The position numbers and the translations under genes were made by a program. Positions 20,083 to 31,129 of a stretch of 64,000 nt of DNA are shown in pieces. Within the stretch, counting starts at the first letter, position 1. Every line of letters begins with the position of its first letter. The DNA comes from Ovis canadensis (lineage: Eukaryota > Chordata > Mammalia > Artiodactyla > Bovidae), in the NCBI RefSeq assembly GCF_042477335.2, contig NC_091256.1, positions 39,462,001-39,526,000 of the forward strand, read 5' to 3'. The notes below the pieces were generated by a model. It had not been told where the DNA came from. It did not search any database and saw nothing but the letters and a program-made list of their open reading frames with translations.

Positions 20083-20391
20083 ATTTATTTTTTACTGCAC
20101 AAGGCCTTTGTCGGTGCTCAGGGGCTTTCTCCAGCTGTGGCAAGCAGGGGCTACCCTTTATTGCGGTGCTCAGTCTTCTCACTATAGTGACTTCTCTTGC
20201 TGAGGACCACAGGCTCTAGGCACGCGGGCTTCAGTCGTTTCAGCTCGCGGGCTCTAGAGGGCTGGCTCAGTAGCTGCGGCCCACAGGCCTGGTTGCTCGG
20301 TGGCACGTGGGATCTTCCTGTACCAGGAACTGAATCCACATCCCCTGCATCGGCAGGCAGGTTCTTAGCCACTGGATCACCGGAGAAGCCC
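20083..20391 (-). repeat. CHR-2-like SINE, near full length
   Basis: T-rich start, 'ctgaggaccacaggctctag' type body and reversed head. An AATCCACA at 20333-20340 belongs to this SINE. Confidence 0.85.
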
Positions 20392-20549
20392 CTAAGGGTC
20401 CTGGTTGATTCCTATCCCACATCCTTCAGGGTCTGTTCCCAGGAAGCCCCATTGGTCTCACCTGCAAAGTAAATCGTGTTTGTGACCTTTCATCACTTAC
20501 CTGGGCAACTGCCACTGCCCTCTCCCTGCTCCTGTTCCCCACCCCCATG

Positions 20550-20757
20550 CTGCTGCTGCTAAGTCACTTCAGTCGTGTCCAACTCTGTGCGACCCCACAG
20601 ACAGCCTCCCACCAGGCTCCCCTGTCCCTGGGATTCTCCAGGCAAGAACACTGGAGTGGGTTGCCATTTCCTTCTCCAATGCATGAAAGTGAAGCCTCTC
20701 AGTCAAGTCTGACTCTTAGTGACCTCATGGACTGCAGCCCACCAGGCTCGTCCGTCA
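20550..20757 (-). repeat. BOV-A2 SINE (two BovA monomers)
   Basis: Begins with the 'gctgctgctaagtcacttca' motif in reverse orientation, with two BovA units joined by '...atgcatgaaagtgaa'. Confidence 0.9.
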
Positions 20758-20818
20758 GTCAATAGTAATCATAGGCAAGGTTTAATCACATGAACTCTAT
20801 CCATTAAAACCCTACACG

Positions 20819-20900
20819 TGTGTGTGCTCAGTTGCTTCAATCATGTCCAACTCTTTGGGACCCTATGGATTGCAACCCATCAGGCTCCTCTGTCCATGGG
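20819..20900 (-). repeat. Bov-tA/BovA fragment
   Basis: 'tcatgtccaactctttggga' to 'cctctgtccatggga'; only one part of the body is present. Confidence 0.8.
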
Positions 20901-20907
20901 ATACAAA

Positions 20908-21036
20908 AATTAACTATTTTATTTTTGATTGTGCTGCATGGCTTACAGGATCTTAGTTCCCCAACCAGGGATCGAACCCATGCCCCCTGTGTTGGAAGCA
21001 CAGAGTGTTAACCACCAGCCTGCCAGGGAATTCCCA
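20908..21036 (-). repeat. CHR-type tRNA SINE (short form)
   Basis: 'ttgtgctgcatggcttacag' and reversed head ending 'gccagggaattccc'. Confidence 0.8.
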
Positions 21037-22670
21037 AAATCTTCCAAAAATTAACTCAAAATGGATCATAGGCCTAAAAATAAAACCCCAAACTGTAAAA
21101 CTCCTAGAAGATAACATAAAAGAAAATCCCAGTGAACTTGAATTTGGCAGTGATGTTTTGGACACAGCACCAAAGGCAAGATCCGTGAAAGAAAGAATTG
21201 ATCAGCTGGACTTTATTAAAATTGAAAACTTTGGCTCTGCAACAGATCCTGTCAAGAGAACACCACCACAAGCTGCACAGTTTGGGTGAAAACATATGCA
21301 AAAGAAACATCTAATAAAAGATTATTATTCAAACTATACAAAGATCCCTTCAGTCGTGTCCAACTCTGTGCGACCCCATAGACGGCAGCCAACCAGGCTC
21401 CCCCGTCCCTGGGATTCTCCAAGCAAGAACACTGGAGTGGGTTGCCATTTCCTTCTCCAATGCATGAAAGTGAAAAGTCAAGGTGAAGTCGCTCAGTCTT
21501 ATCCGACCCTCAGTGACCCCATGGACTGCAGCCTTCCAGGCTCCTCCATCCATGGGATTTCCCAGGCAAGAGTACTGGAGTGGGGTGCTATTGCCTTCTC
21601 TGACAAAGATCCCTTGAAACTCAATAATAAGAAAATGAACAATTTAAATTAAAAAATAGGCAAATGATCCAAACAGACACCTCACCAAAGAAGACAGACA
21701 GATGGCAGATAAGTATGTGAGAAGGAGTTCAGCATAATTTGTCATCAGAGAAGTGCAAATTAAATAAAAATGAAATACCATTACTCACCTATTAGAAGGG
21801 CTAAGATCTTGAACATCAAATACTAGGGAACATGTGGAGCAACAGGAATTCTTCATTGTTGGTGGGAATGCAAAATGGTACAGCCACTTGAGAAAATACT
21901 TTCTTTCAATAGTAAACGTACTTGTGCCATATGATCCAGCATTTGTGCTCCTTGGTATTTACCCAGAGAATGTGAAAACTTCCGTCCACACAAGGGCTTT
22001 CACGTGGATGTTACAGCAGCTTTATTTATAATTGCCAAAGCTTGGAAGCAACCAAGATGCCCATCAATAGGTGAATGAATAAAATATGGTGCCTCCAGAC
22101 GAATGGAACATTATTCAGCGCTTGAAAGAAATGAGCTATCGAGTCATGAAAAGACACGAAGGAAACCTAAATGCGTATTACCAAATGAAAGAAGCCACTC
22201 TGAAAAAGCTACATGCTATATGATTTTAGTATATGACATTCTGGGAAAGGCAAACTATGGGGATAATATAAAGATCAGAGGTTGCCAGAGGTTGGTGGAG
22301 GGGGCTGAGGGGAGAGCACAGAGGATTTCTAGGGCAGTGAAATTACTCGGTATGATACTTTAATGTCAAATATATGTCATTCCACATTTGTCTAAACCCA
22401 TTGAACAACAGCGGACCCTAATGTGAACAACAGTGGACCCTAATGTGAACTGTGGACTTAAGCTGTTTATGATGCGTAAGTGTAGGTTTATCAGTATAAC
22501 AAATGTACCCCACCTTGGTGTGGGATGTTGATAAAAAGGAAGGCTGTGCGTGTGGGGGGTCAGGGAGGTATAAGGGAATTCTATGTTTTCCACTCAATTT
22601 TTGCTCTGAACCTAATACTAAAGTCTGTTTCAAAAAACAAACCAGCAAACCCGCTTTGAATAAAATTAAA
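21037..22670 (+). mobile_element. L1 LINE 3' end (ORF2 tail and 3' UTR)
   Basis: Carries the familiar L1 ORF2 C-terminal coding pattern ('caaaatggatcataggccta', 'gttggtgggaatgcaaaatgg', 'tttataattgccaaagcttg') and an old-type L1 3' UTR. The frame is broken and 5' truncated, so it is not active. A BOV-A2 has split it. A 21-bp unit is tandemly doubled near 22400-22450. Confidence 0.9.
21350..21602 (-). repeat. BOV-A2 SINE inside the L1
   Basis: Two BovA monomers in reverse, flanked by a 13-bp duplication (acaaagatccctt) at 21337-21349 and 21603-21615, which marks the insertion exactly. Confidence 0.95.
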
Positions 22671-22699
22671 ATTTCTTGCCATGTCATTAAAGCGTAGAC

Positions 22700-23215
22700 T
22701 GACCGGAGCCAGCTTCACCTTCCCACCTCAGGTCCCACCACTGATCAGGTGCTCCCTAAGGTCCAGCCACACGGGGCCGTCTTACTGTCCCCAAACTTGC
22801 CATGCTGGGTTCCACCTCAGGACCTTGGCACTAGCTGTTCCTTCTGCCTGCAAGGCTCTGCGTGCAGACCTCTGCAGGGTTAGCTATCATTCAGGACTTA
22901 GATCAGATAGCACCTCCTCAGAAGGCCCCTCTCAGATATTCATAGATATCTGTATAACCCTTCCTGTCTCTTACAGTCACTATCTCTTATCGCGTGGCTT
23001 ATTTCCTTCTTGGCACTTAGTACTATCTAGAGTTACTTTCTTCATCCATTTGCTTAACTCTTTATTAACTCTTTATGACTGTTTCCAAGTTAGAATGTAG
23101 ATTCTAGGAGCTCAGTGACCTTGTCTACCATTTACTGTTGTGTGCCTGTTCTGAGAACAATGTCCAGCCCTCCTACTGGGTGCTCCAATACTTACTGGAT
23201 GAATGAGTTAATTTT
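22700..23215 (+). mobile_element. L2 LINE 3' end
   Basis: Follows the L2 3' pattern: 'ggaccttggcactagctgtt', 'gcacctcctcagaaggcccc', 'aactctttattaactcttta', then 'tggatgaatgagtt'. Ancient fragment. Confidence 0.8.
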
Positions 23216-23233
23216 AAAAAATAGGAGTTTTAT

Positions 23234-23347
23234 GGACTTCCCTGGTGGTCCAGCGGTTAAGACTCTGTGCTTCTAACACAGGGGGCACAGGTTCGATCCC
23301 TGGTCAGGGAACTGAGATCCCACATGCCACGCCATGAAGTCAAAAAA
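23234..23347 (+). repeat. CHR-type tRNA SINE (short form)
   Basis: 'gacttccctggtggtccagc' head, 'gatccctggtcagggaactg' and A-rich tail. Confidence 0.9.
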
Positions 23348-24208
23348 CATTGGGGGGGTTAGCCATGCAAGTTTCTCTGGATCTCATTGTTGTAAAATGA
23401 GGGAGATAGACCAGAATTGTCTTCCAGCTCCAAAACACCAGAAGAGAAAACAAGGGTGGTCTGGGCTTCTCCCTGGACAAATGGCCACCAGTGTAAAATG
23501 CTGCCAGACTCCTGCCAATGCTGGTCTCCCCAGGACCAGGAAGGGCTGACCGTTTCCCAGCTGTGGACCTCTGCCCAGAGGCCCTCAGAGCTCCAGGCCC
23601 ACGCCCATGGGCAGGACTGTTCCTTGAGCAGCAAGCCCAGGTGCTGACAGGGAAGTTTTCACACCTGTCTGCGCTCAGCTCCAGTGAGGAACGGGGCACT
23701 GGCTCCACGCAGCAGACCCAGCTGGTTCTACGCTGCAGGGCTGACTCAGCCCTTGTAGGATATGTCTGGTGAGGCAGTGGACCTGACTGCTCCTCGAGAG
23801 AATAAGCTCTTAATCTAAGTGTTTGGTCTCCCTGGGCCAGAAGGACTCTGGCCACCCCGGACCTCCCTGCCCCTTTCCAAGGCATCTCCTGATAGGCAGG
23901 TACCCTGTGCCTCTTGTGGGGGCCTCGCTCGGTGAGGGAGACAGCATCAGGGTCTTGGCCTCCCTCAGCCCCAGGGCAGCAGGTCCTACAGAAACCAGCA
24001 GGTGCTACAGTCTGGGAGCACCCAGGGCCCAAGATGGTGGTGGGCTGGGGGCAGGGCCTGGCTTGCAGCGCAGCCCAGGGACACCCTGGGGGCAGGAGTC
24101 TGGAGACCTGGCTTTGACCCAACTCTGTCACCAGCTCATAACAAGAAGCCTCTGCACTCTGGGCCTGACGGACAGATCTGCTGGAATTTCAAAGCTAAGT
24201 ATCTGTTG
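23348..24208. other. Unassigned, non-repetitive
   Basis: A 263-codon open frame on the minus strand (23340-24131) has no recognisable domain. No LEFTY-like exon could be found here, although this is roughly where a mirrored copy would be expected. Confidence 0.5.
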
Positions 24209-24260
24209 GGCTTCCCTGGTGGCTCAGTGGCACAGAATCCGCCTGACCTGAGGACAGTCT
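24209..24260 (+). repeat. Bov-tA head fragment
   Basis: 'gggcttccctggtggctcag' and a short continuation only. Confidence 0.75.
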
Positions 24261-24382
24261 TGGGGGCAGGTGGATTCTTCATTGAGTCGGTGACAGCGCC
24301 GTGTCAAAGCCAGGTGTTCACCCAACTGGGGAAGGAAAGAGTGAGACGAATTCAGAGAGTAGCAATGAGACATATACACTGT

Positions 24383-24610
24383 GCATGCTAAGTCACTTCA
24401 GTCGTGTCTGACTCTTTGTGACCTGATGGACTATGGCCCACCAGAATCCTCATGGGATTCTCCAGGCAAGAATACTGGAGTGGGTTGCCGTGTCCTTCTC
24501 CACGGGATCTTCCCAACCCAGGGATCAAACTCATGTCTCTGGCATCTCCTGATTGGCAGGTGAGTTGTCGGTTTTTTTCCTTTTAACCACTAACACCACT
24601 TGGGAAGCCC
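24383..24610 (-). repeat. Bov-tA SINE
   Basis: BovA body 'tcgtgtctgactctttgtga' and reversed head ending 'cttgggaagccc'. Confidence 0.9.
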
Positions 24611-24712
24611 AAAATATACATTATCATATGTAAAACAGATAGCCAGTGCGATTTGCTGTATGACTCACAGGGCTCAAGTCGGTGCTCCATGAGAACCTAG
24701 AGGGGTGGGATG

Positions 24713-24713
<1 letters not shown>

Positions 24714-24751
<38 letters not shown>
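24714..24751 (+). repeat. (GT)n microsatellite
   Basis: About 19 GT units directly at the edge of the next Bov-tA. Confidence 0.95.
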
Positions 24752-24754
<3 letters not shown>

Positions 24755-24955
24755 GTTGTTCAGTCATGTCTGACTCTTTGGGACCCCATGGACTGTAGCC
24801 CGCCAGGCTCCTCTGTTCATAGGACTTAGCTGGCAAGAATCCTGGAGTGGGTTGCCATTTCCTTCTCAGGGGATCATCCCAGCCCAGGGATCAAATCTGT
24901 GTCTCCTGCAAGTCTCCTGCCTTGCAGGTGGATTCTTTACCATTTGAACCACCGG
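24752..24955 (-). repeat. Bov-tA SINE
   Basis: 'cagtcatgtctgactctttg' to 'gtggattctttaccattt', reversed tRNA-like head. Confidence 0.9.
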
Positions 24956-24966
24956 GTGGAGTGGGG

Positions 24967-25075
24967 TGGGGGACATATGTATATTTATGGCTGATTCATA
25001 TTGTTGTATGACAGAAACCCATACAATATTGTAAAGCAATTATCCTCTAATTAAAAATAAAAAAATTTTTAAAGA
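24967..25075 (+). mobile_element. 3' end of a ruminant L1 (L1_BT-like)
   Basis: 'tatggctgattcatattgtt', 'attgtaaagcaattatcctc' and an A-rich tail are the usual end of ruminant L1 3' UTRs. Confidence 0.7.
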
Positions 25076-25194
25076 AAATAGCTGTAACTCACAATGTTAA
25101 CAGGTTAATTAAATGATTTAAAGGTTAATAAAGAAGTTATTCATTGTTCCAAAAAAAAAGAATCCATCTGCTAATTAAACAAGGGTTTGCTCCC

Positions 25195-25440
25195 TGCTCC
25201 AGGAAGTTTCCGCATGCCGTGGAGCAACTCAGCTCAGGTGCCACAACAACCAAGCCTACACTCTAGAGCCCAAGAGCCACGAGCACTGAAGCCTGAGTCC
25301 CCTGCAGCCTGCGCTGCACAAGAGAAGCCACTGCAATGAGAAAGAAGGCTGTGCAGCTGGAGAGAAGCCCTGCTCTCTACAGTGGCGAAAAGCCTGCACA
25401 GCCACGAAGACCTAGCACAACCAAAAATAAAGAAAGGAAA
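25195..25440 (+). repeat. CHR-2-like SINE, 5' truncated
   Basis: Body with 'gcatgccgtggagcaactca', repeated 'gagcc' and 'gccac' phrases, ending '...caaccaaaaataaa'. Confidence 0.85.
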
Positions 25441-26033
25441 TTAAAGGAAATTTGTTTAAAAAATCAGTATCTGTTCCCAACTTTTAGAGCGAGAAACCCG
25501 CAGTGGGCGCAGGGAAAGGAGGAGTGTCAAGCTCCAATGGGGAGCTTTGAGAGGAGGGTCCTTCCCACCCTGAGGCAAGGCCCCGTCCTTCTGCACTGCC
25601 CGGGACCCACCGGCACAGACCATGCAATGGGGGTGGGGGGCTCCATTCACTGAGGCAGGGGAGGAATAAGACCACGCAGGTGGGGAATGGAGGGGAAGAG
25701 AGTGGACTGAGTCCATTTGAGACGTCAGGGGGAAGCCCAGAGGCCACAACCAGTCACCTGCTGGAGGTCAGGTGTGGGCTCCTTGGCCATAGGCAGGAGC
25801 AGCAGGAGAGGAGAGTGGCCAGGCGCTTGCTTGGAAGGACAAGGGCTATGCTGAACACAGGAGCCAAGGGCAAATTCTGGGAAATAACTAGTGGCTGAGG
25901 GTGTGGGAGAAGGAGGAAGCCAGCAAACGGGTCAGAAAAGCACCGGTAGAGAAGCAGGAGACACCCCCACCGCCACCCCTGACTCCAGAGAGCCACAGGC
26001 TTGTGGAGAGAGAGGTAAGGAGAAGACGTTCGT

Positions 26034-26136
26034 GCTGCTGTGCCCCGTCACTCAGTTGTGTCTGACTCTGCGACCCCATGGACTATAACTTGCCAGCCTC
26101 CTCTGTCCCTGGGATTTCCCAGGCAAGAATGCTGGA
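26034..26136 (-). repeat. Partial Bov-tA/BovA SINE
   Basis: 'gtcactcagttgtgtctgac' to 'tcccaggcaagaatgctgga', inserted into block A. Confidence 0.85.
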
Positions 26137-26286
26137 GCGACAATATAAGATGAAAGCCCAGAAATGGAGGAGAGGTCAGAGCCCTGCAAAGCTGTGCAGG
26201 TATAGCACAAAGGGCTGTTCAGGTTTTACAGGGTTTTAGTGCTGGAAGGGACCTGAGAGGAACCTTTGGTCCATCCCCTCACTTCA

Positions 26287-26520
26287 TGGGCTTCCCAGGT
26301 GGCCCTAGTGGTAAAGAACCCGCCTGCCAATGCAGGAGACATAAGAGACGTGGGTTTGATCCCTGGGTCAGGAAGATCCCCTGGAGGAGGCCATGGCAAC
26401 CCACTCCAGTATTCTTGCCCAGAGAATCCCATGGACAGAGGAACCTGACTGGCTACAGTCCATAGCGTCGCACAGAGTTCGACACGACTGAAGCGACTTG
26501 GCACGCACGTACGCACGCGC
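26287..26520 (+). repeat. Bov-tA SINE
   Basis: 'gggcttcccaggtggcccta' head, full body and a CACG-rich tail; 'cacttca' repeats on both sides suggest a target duplication. Confidence 0.9.
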
Positions 26521-26560
26521 TTCACTTCACTTCACAGATCGGGAAACCAGGGCCTGAGGA

Positions 26561-28182
26561 GGCGGGTGTCCCCAGCCTGGACACAGGATCCCCACTATCC
26601 CCAAGCTCCAGGCCCCAGTGAGCCCCTCCTTCACCCCATGTTCCGTACAGTGGGCCCCAAAGGCTTTCCTTCAGGAGAACAAAAATCAAATCAGACAGGA
26701 CACTATGTCTGGTTCAGCCTGGGAGGCTCTGCTGCCTCGGCTCTGTAATTAAAAATGAAATAACATGTGAGCGAGGCAGGAGCTGGTCCCCAGGGCTGCC
26801 ATGGGACCAGCCTCTCATTTCTCACATGGAGCTTTGACTCCACCCAGGGCCTCCCGAAGGATGGAGGCCGTGCAGGTGGTTGGAGGCTCACCTCAAATCA
26901 AGGCACCAGGTGGAAGCTCCCCTAGTGCCTGTGTATGGGTCAGTGTTGACAAAGGTTGGCCCGGGAGCTGGGTTTTGCGGCTTGAACGCAAACCAAGGGA
27001 ACCTGCAAGGAGGAGTGGACTCAGCACAGGCCTGTGCTGTGTGATCTTGGGCAGCCCAGGACCCTCTCTGGACAATGAGTGATTAGACCTGTATAGTCTT
27101 CACGTCCCTCCAGAGACTGCTTCTCAACCATGGCTGTCTCCTTCAGATGGGAATCATCCCAGATGTGTCCCTATTTTATTTCCATTCCATTGTACTGTCT
27201 CCCCTAAGAGGATCCTGAGATGTGTTAGTTCAGTGTCAGCAGCAGTTGAGTAAAACAAAAGCACCATCGGGGTATGCATGTATGTGTGAGTGTGTGCATG
27301 GGTGTGCAATCCCCTTTCTGACCACAGCCTGAGCAAGGGCAGGACCTCAGACTCTGTAATTTCACTGCCGCCACAGAGCAGCTCATGGTTCCAGGAAAAC
27401 GTGTTCTTTTTTTTCTTCCGCATTTTAGTGGGAAAACTGGTTGCTCCTGCCAGGTGGCCCTGAGGTCCCCAGAATGTGTTCAATAAGAGGACCAGGGTCC
27501 CTTGGGCTCCACATGGGAGCAGTTAGAGGTAAACTCCAGACATGGACAGGATGGGGAAAGAAAAGAAACCAAACTGGGCCCTGTGGAAGTGGCTCACACG
27601 CCATCTCTGTGTTGGGCTGGTGTTCCAGGTCCTGTGGTCAGTGGCTCAGTGGCTCAGTGATGCTCAGAGCACCTTTGCCCCAGGCTTGGGCTCGGCATGA
27701 GGTGGACTATGTGCTGATGGGGGTGGACACACCTGGCGAGAGCCTGCTTCCCTGTTGCCTGGCTCTGCAGCTGTCATGCCACCAGAAGAGTGGTCAGAGC
27801 AGCAGGCACCCCTTCCCACAGCTCTGGGGAGTGGCCTTCACCCCCTGTAATGAAGACACCACAGCCCCTGCTGGTGCCTCCATGACTACACTGACCTTTT
27901 GTCTGAAGCAGGTCTGACTGATGCTTTAGCAGCTGGAGGTGGCCGCTCCAGCCACTTTCTCCTCCTCTTGAGCACTCTCCCGTTTCCTAGAGTTCTGCGT
28001 TCAGGCACATAGCCCCCATCACCCTGGTGCCCTCTCCCTGGATTACATGGAGCCTCCCATCATTTGCCAGCCTCAGGGCTTCTGCGTAATCCTTGTCCTA
28101 CGAGCTGCCATTGCACTACCAAAACACCCTCTCCCGCCTCCCAGGCTCAGCCCTTGAATCTCCATGACCCCCGCACTCTGCT
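26561..28182. other. Unassigned intergenic
   Basis: Mixed GC sequence with no gene, RNA gene or clear repeat that I can name. Confidence 0.4.
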
Positions 28183-29472
28183 TGTGGTGGGCTGAATTGT
28201 GCACCCAAATTCACACGCTGGAGCCCTCACTCCCAGAGCCTCAGAATGTGACTATTTTTGCAGATAGGTCCTTTGAACAGGGAATTATGCTGAAATGAAG
28301 CCATTAGCATGGCCCCAATCCAAACTGACAGGTGTCCTTATAAGAAGGGAAAGTATTGGGTTGGCCAAAAAGTTCCTTTGTTTTTAAAGTAAAAATAGAA
28401 GACACATTTTTCATTTTTCACCAAGAACTTTATTGAACAATTACTCACTATTATGTTCCACCTACCTTCTGCCATTTTTTCAGGCAACTTCATAATTCCA
28501 TCTCCTTAAAACATTTTATCTTTCTGAGCAAACAACTGTTCCAAGTGCCTTTTAAAGTATTCCAGGGAATTGAAATTTTTTTCTATTAAGAGAATTTTGT
28601 AAAGAACAAAATAAATGGAAATCGGAAGGTGCAGTGTATGGTGAGTATGGCAGATGAATCAGAACTTTCCAGACAAGCTGTAACAGATTTTGCCTGGTCA
28701 TCAAAGAACGTGTGGTCTTGTGTTATCCTGATGGGAGATCCTGCTTTTTCTGTTGACTAATTTCTTTCTGTTGAGTGCTGCTTTCAGTTGGCCTAATTGG
28801 GAGCAGTACTTGTTGGAAGTAATCATTTGGTTTTCTAGAAGGAGCTCATAATAGAGGGCTCCCTTGGCAATCCCACCATATACACAACATCATCTTCTCT
28901 GGATGAAGACTGGTCTTTGGTGGGATTGGTGGTGATTCATTTTGCTTGCCCCATGATCTCTTACATTCCACATTGTTATACAGTATCCACTTTTTGATTA
29001 CCCATCACAATTTGTTTTAAAAATGGAATATTTTCACTACGTTTAAGTAGAGATTCACACACAGAAAAACGGTCAAGAAGGTTTCTTTCGCGTATGTGGA
29101 ACCCAAACATCAAAGTGATTGACATAACCAAGCTGGTGCAACTGATTTTCAACACTTGATTTGGATATTTTGAGTACATCAGCTATCTCCTGCATCATAT
29201 AACATTGTTTTTCTCAATGTCTCAATTGCATCATTATCAACTTTAACTGGTCTACCACTGGTGCATCCTCCAGCAAGAAATCTCTAGTACAAAATTTCAT
29301 AAACCCCTTTTGACACATTCAGTCAGTCACAGGACCTTCTCCATACACTGCACAAATCTTTTTTTGCATTTCAGTTGCATTTTTACCTTTCTTGAAATAA
29401 TAAAGCATAATATCCTGAAAATGTTGGTTTTTTTCTTCCATCTTCAATATTAAAATGGCTACACAAAAACTC

Positions 29473-29739
29473 CGGAGAAGGCAATGGAACCCCACTCCAG
29501 TACTCTTGCCTGGAAAGCCCCATGGACGGAGGAGCCTGGTGGGCTGCAGTCCATGGGGTCGGGAAGAGTCGGATGTGACCGAGCGACCTCACTTTCACTT
29601 TTCACTTGCACGCATTGGAGAAGGAAATGGCAACCCACTCCAGTGTTCTTGCCTGGAGAATCCCAGGGACAGTGGAGCCTGGTTGGCTGCCGTCTCTGGG
29701 GTCGCACAGAGTCAGACACGACTGAAGCAACTTAGCAGC
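29473..29739 (+). repeat. BOV-A2 SINE inside the mariner
   Basis: Two BovA monomers joined by 'cacttttcacttgcacgcat', ending 'cttagcagca'. Confidence 0.95.
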
Positions 29740-29856
29740 AGTCAATTTTTTTGACTCACCAATTTTTTTTTTAATGTATCCTGGTAGGACAACTGTCACA
29801 ATACAATGTTACAAAATTGTTTCAAATGAAGTTAAAGACAACCAAGTGCTACTAGG

Positions 29857-30090
29857 GGCTTCCCGGGTGGCGCTAGTGGTAAAGAACCCATTTGCCAATA
29901 CAGTTTGCCAATAGACATGAGATGCAGGTTCGACCCCTGGGTCAGGAAGATCCCCCTGGAGAAGGGCATGGCAACCCACCCAGTGTTCTTGCCTGGAGGA
30001 TCCCATGGACAGAGGCACCTGGCGGGCTACAGTCCATGGGGGTCACAAAGAGTAGGACATGACTGAAGCGACTTAGCATGCACACAAGCG
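29857..30090 (+). repeat. Bov-tA SINE inside the mariner
   Basis: 'gggcttcccgggtggcgcta' head, full body; flanked by aagtgctact/aagcgctatt, a decayed target duplication. Confidence 0.9.
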
Positions 30091-30335
30091 CTATTACAGC
30101 CATCTTTCAAGAAAAGAATGAATGAACATTCTGGCCAACCCCATAGGACACAGATGCAGAGAAGGCCCTGAGAGGACACAGTGAGAAGGCAAAGGTCTAC
30201 CTGCCTAGGAAGAAACAGACCTTGCTGACACTGCAAACCGGAGCTTCCAGCCTCCAGAATTATGACAATGAACACCTGTTGCTTAAGCCATCCAGCCTGC
30301 AGCGGTTAGTTAGAGTGGCCCTAGCAAGCTAATAT

Positions 30336-31129
30336 TTTGCTTTTCCCACACGGATGCCCACAAAGTTCCAATTCTGTTTAGCTCTACTGTATGGCGCTGG
30401 GTTGCAAACCCACATCTGGTTCTAGAAGCTTCATCTGAGGTTGCTCTTCAGAGGTCTCCATGTCACCCTTGCCTCACCCCAAGTGGAACTCCTGACAGCA
30501 GAGAGGGGTGAACACAGGCTCTGGCCTCTACTGCAGCCCCGAGGACAAATGGGTGAGCTTCGATTTCCTCCTTGTAAAATTGGGGATCAGAATGCCCACT
30601 CAACAGAGGTGCATGCAATAATCTGGGAAGAACTGTGTAAAGGCCTAGCCCTGGGTTTGACCCTTACTTGGGACTCAACAAATGGCAGCTGTCGTTTTTA
30701 TTATTTCTCTTAAACCTGACCCAGTTTTTCCCAGGTCAGTTCCTAGAGCCACCAAGCCGGGAGTCTTGGAGGGGCCTCCACACCTGCTCCCGCCACAGTC
30801 CTCCCCCACTCCTGAAGCTGACCTGTGTTTGCTTCATTAGCTCAACAATCCTTATCCAGCACCTACTAAACAACAGCCATTATGCTCTCCTCATTGAACA
30901 GGCAGCCTGGAGGAAGCCTGTGGGCGGGAAGGAGCTTCAGCTTATCTGCTCGTTCATTAAACAAATTGACTTTTAAACAATCAGCTACTGGAGAAGGGGG
31001 TGTGTTGAGGGAAGTGAGGGAGGGATCCTTAAGCCACAGGGTCTTCAGCTGGCCTCTCGTCTTTTCCCCAGAGAGCGGCAAGACTCAAGTTACAGTTCCC
31101 CGAGGCTTCCAGAATTTCCTTTCTTTAGA
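30336..31129. other. Unassigned intergenic
   Basis: No gene seen; a weak MIR-like patch lies at about 30550-30700. Confidence 0.4.

Larger units (their letters stand above)
25570..26560 (-). repeat. Right partner of outer inverted duplication (block A)
   Basis: Reverse-complement match of 4910-5515; two Bov-tA SINEs (26034-26136 and 26287-26520) interrupt it. Its midpoint with the left partner (about 15.6 kb) nearly coincides with that of block B (about 15.2 kb). Confidence 0.75.
28430..30110 (-). pseudogene. Mariner transposase, decayed
   Basis: On the minus strand 28976-29179 reads NLLDRFSVCESLLKR followed by a form of the mariner 'FLKxxVTGDEKW' motif (here FLKQIVMGNQKV). The frame is broken in several places and split by a BOV-A2 and a Bov-tA, and the catalytic-region D of the GDEKW motif is replaced, so no active enzyme can be made. 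Recognition rests on this motif and the terminal repeats. Confidence 0.85.
28356..30143 (-). mobile_element. BTMAR1-type mariner DNA transposon
   Basis: Terminal inverted repeats 'ttgggttggcca...' (left) and '...tggccaacccca' (right, reversed) are imperfect. A TA dinucleotide flanks both ends (28354-28355 and 30144-30145), the tc1/mariner target duplication. Two SINEs account for about 500 bp of its length; the rest is about 1.28 kb, the usual mariner size. Confidence 0.9.
28183..30335 (+). mobile_element. Fossil MaLR-type LTR split by a mariner
   Basis: The 5' part (28183-28355) has 'gtgggctgaattgtgcaccc', 'cctcagaatgtgac' and 'gtgtccttataagaagg'. The rest (30144-30335) resumes with 'gacacagatgcagagaagg' and 'cttccagcctccagaatt'. 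The two halves join cleanly at the mariner TA. Ancient, broken and LTR only. Confidence 0.8.

Noticed and set aside
20333-20340. A third AATCCACA octamer upstream of LEFTY1
   Set aside because: It is single and lies inside a CHR-type SINE. About two such octamers are expected by chance in 64 kb, so unpaired ones carry no weight.
23340-24131. A 263-codon minus-strand open frame
   Set aside because: No domain, no splice context and no sign of a LEFTY relic. GC-rich sequence alone can give such a frame.
19641-25500. A mirrored LEFTY pseudogene in the right arm
   Set aside because: I looked for the exon 1 and exon 4 protein motifs (RGKR region, CCRQ, CSC) on both strands and found nothing convincing.
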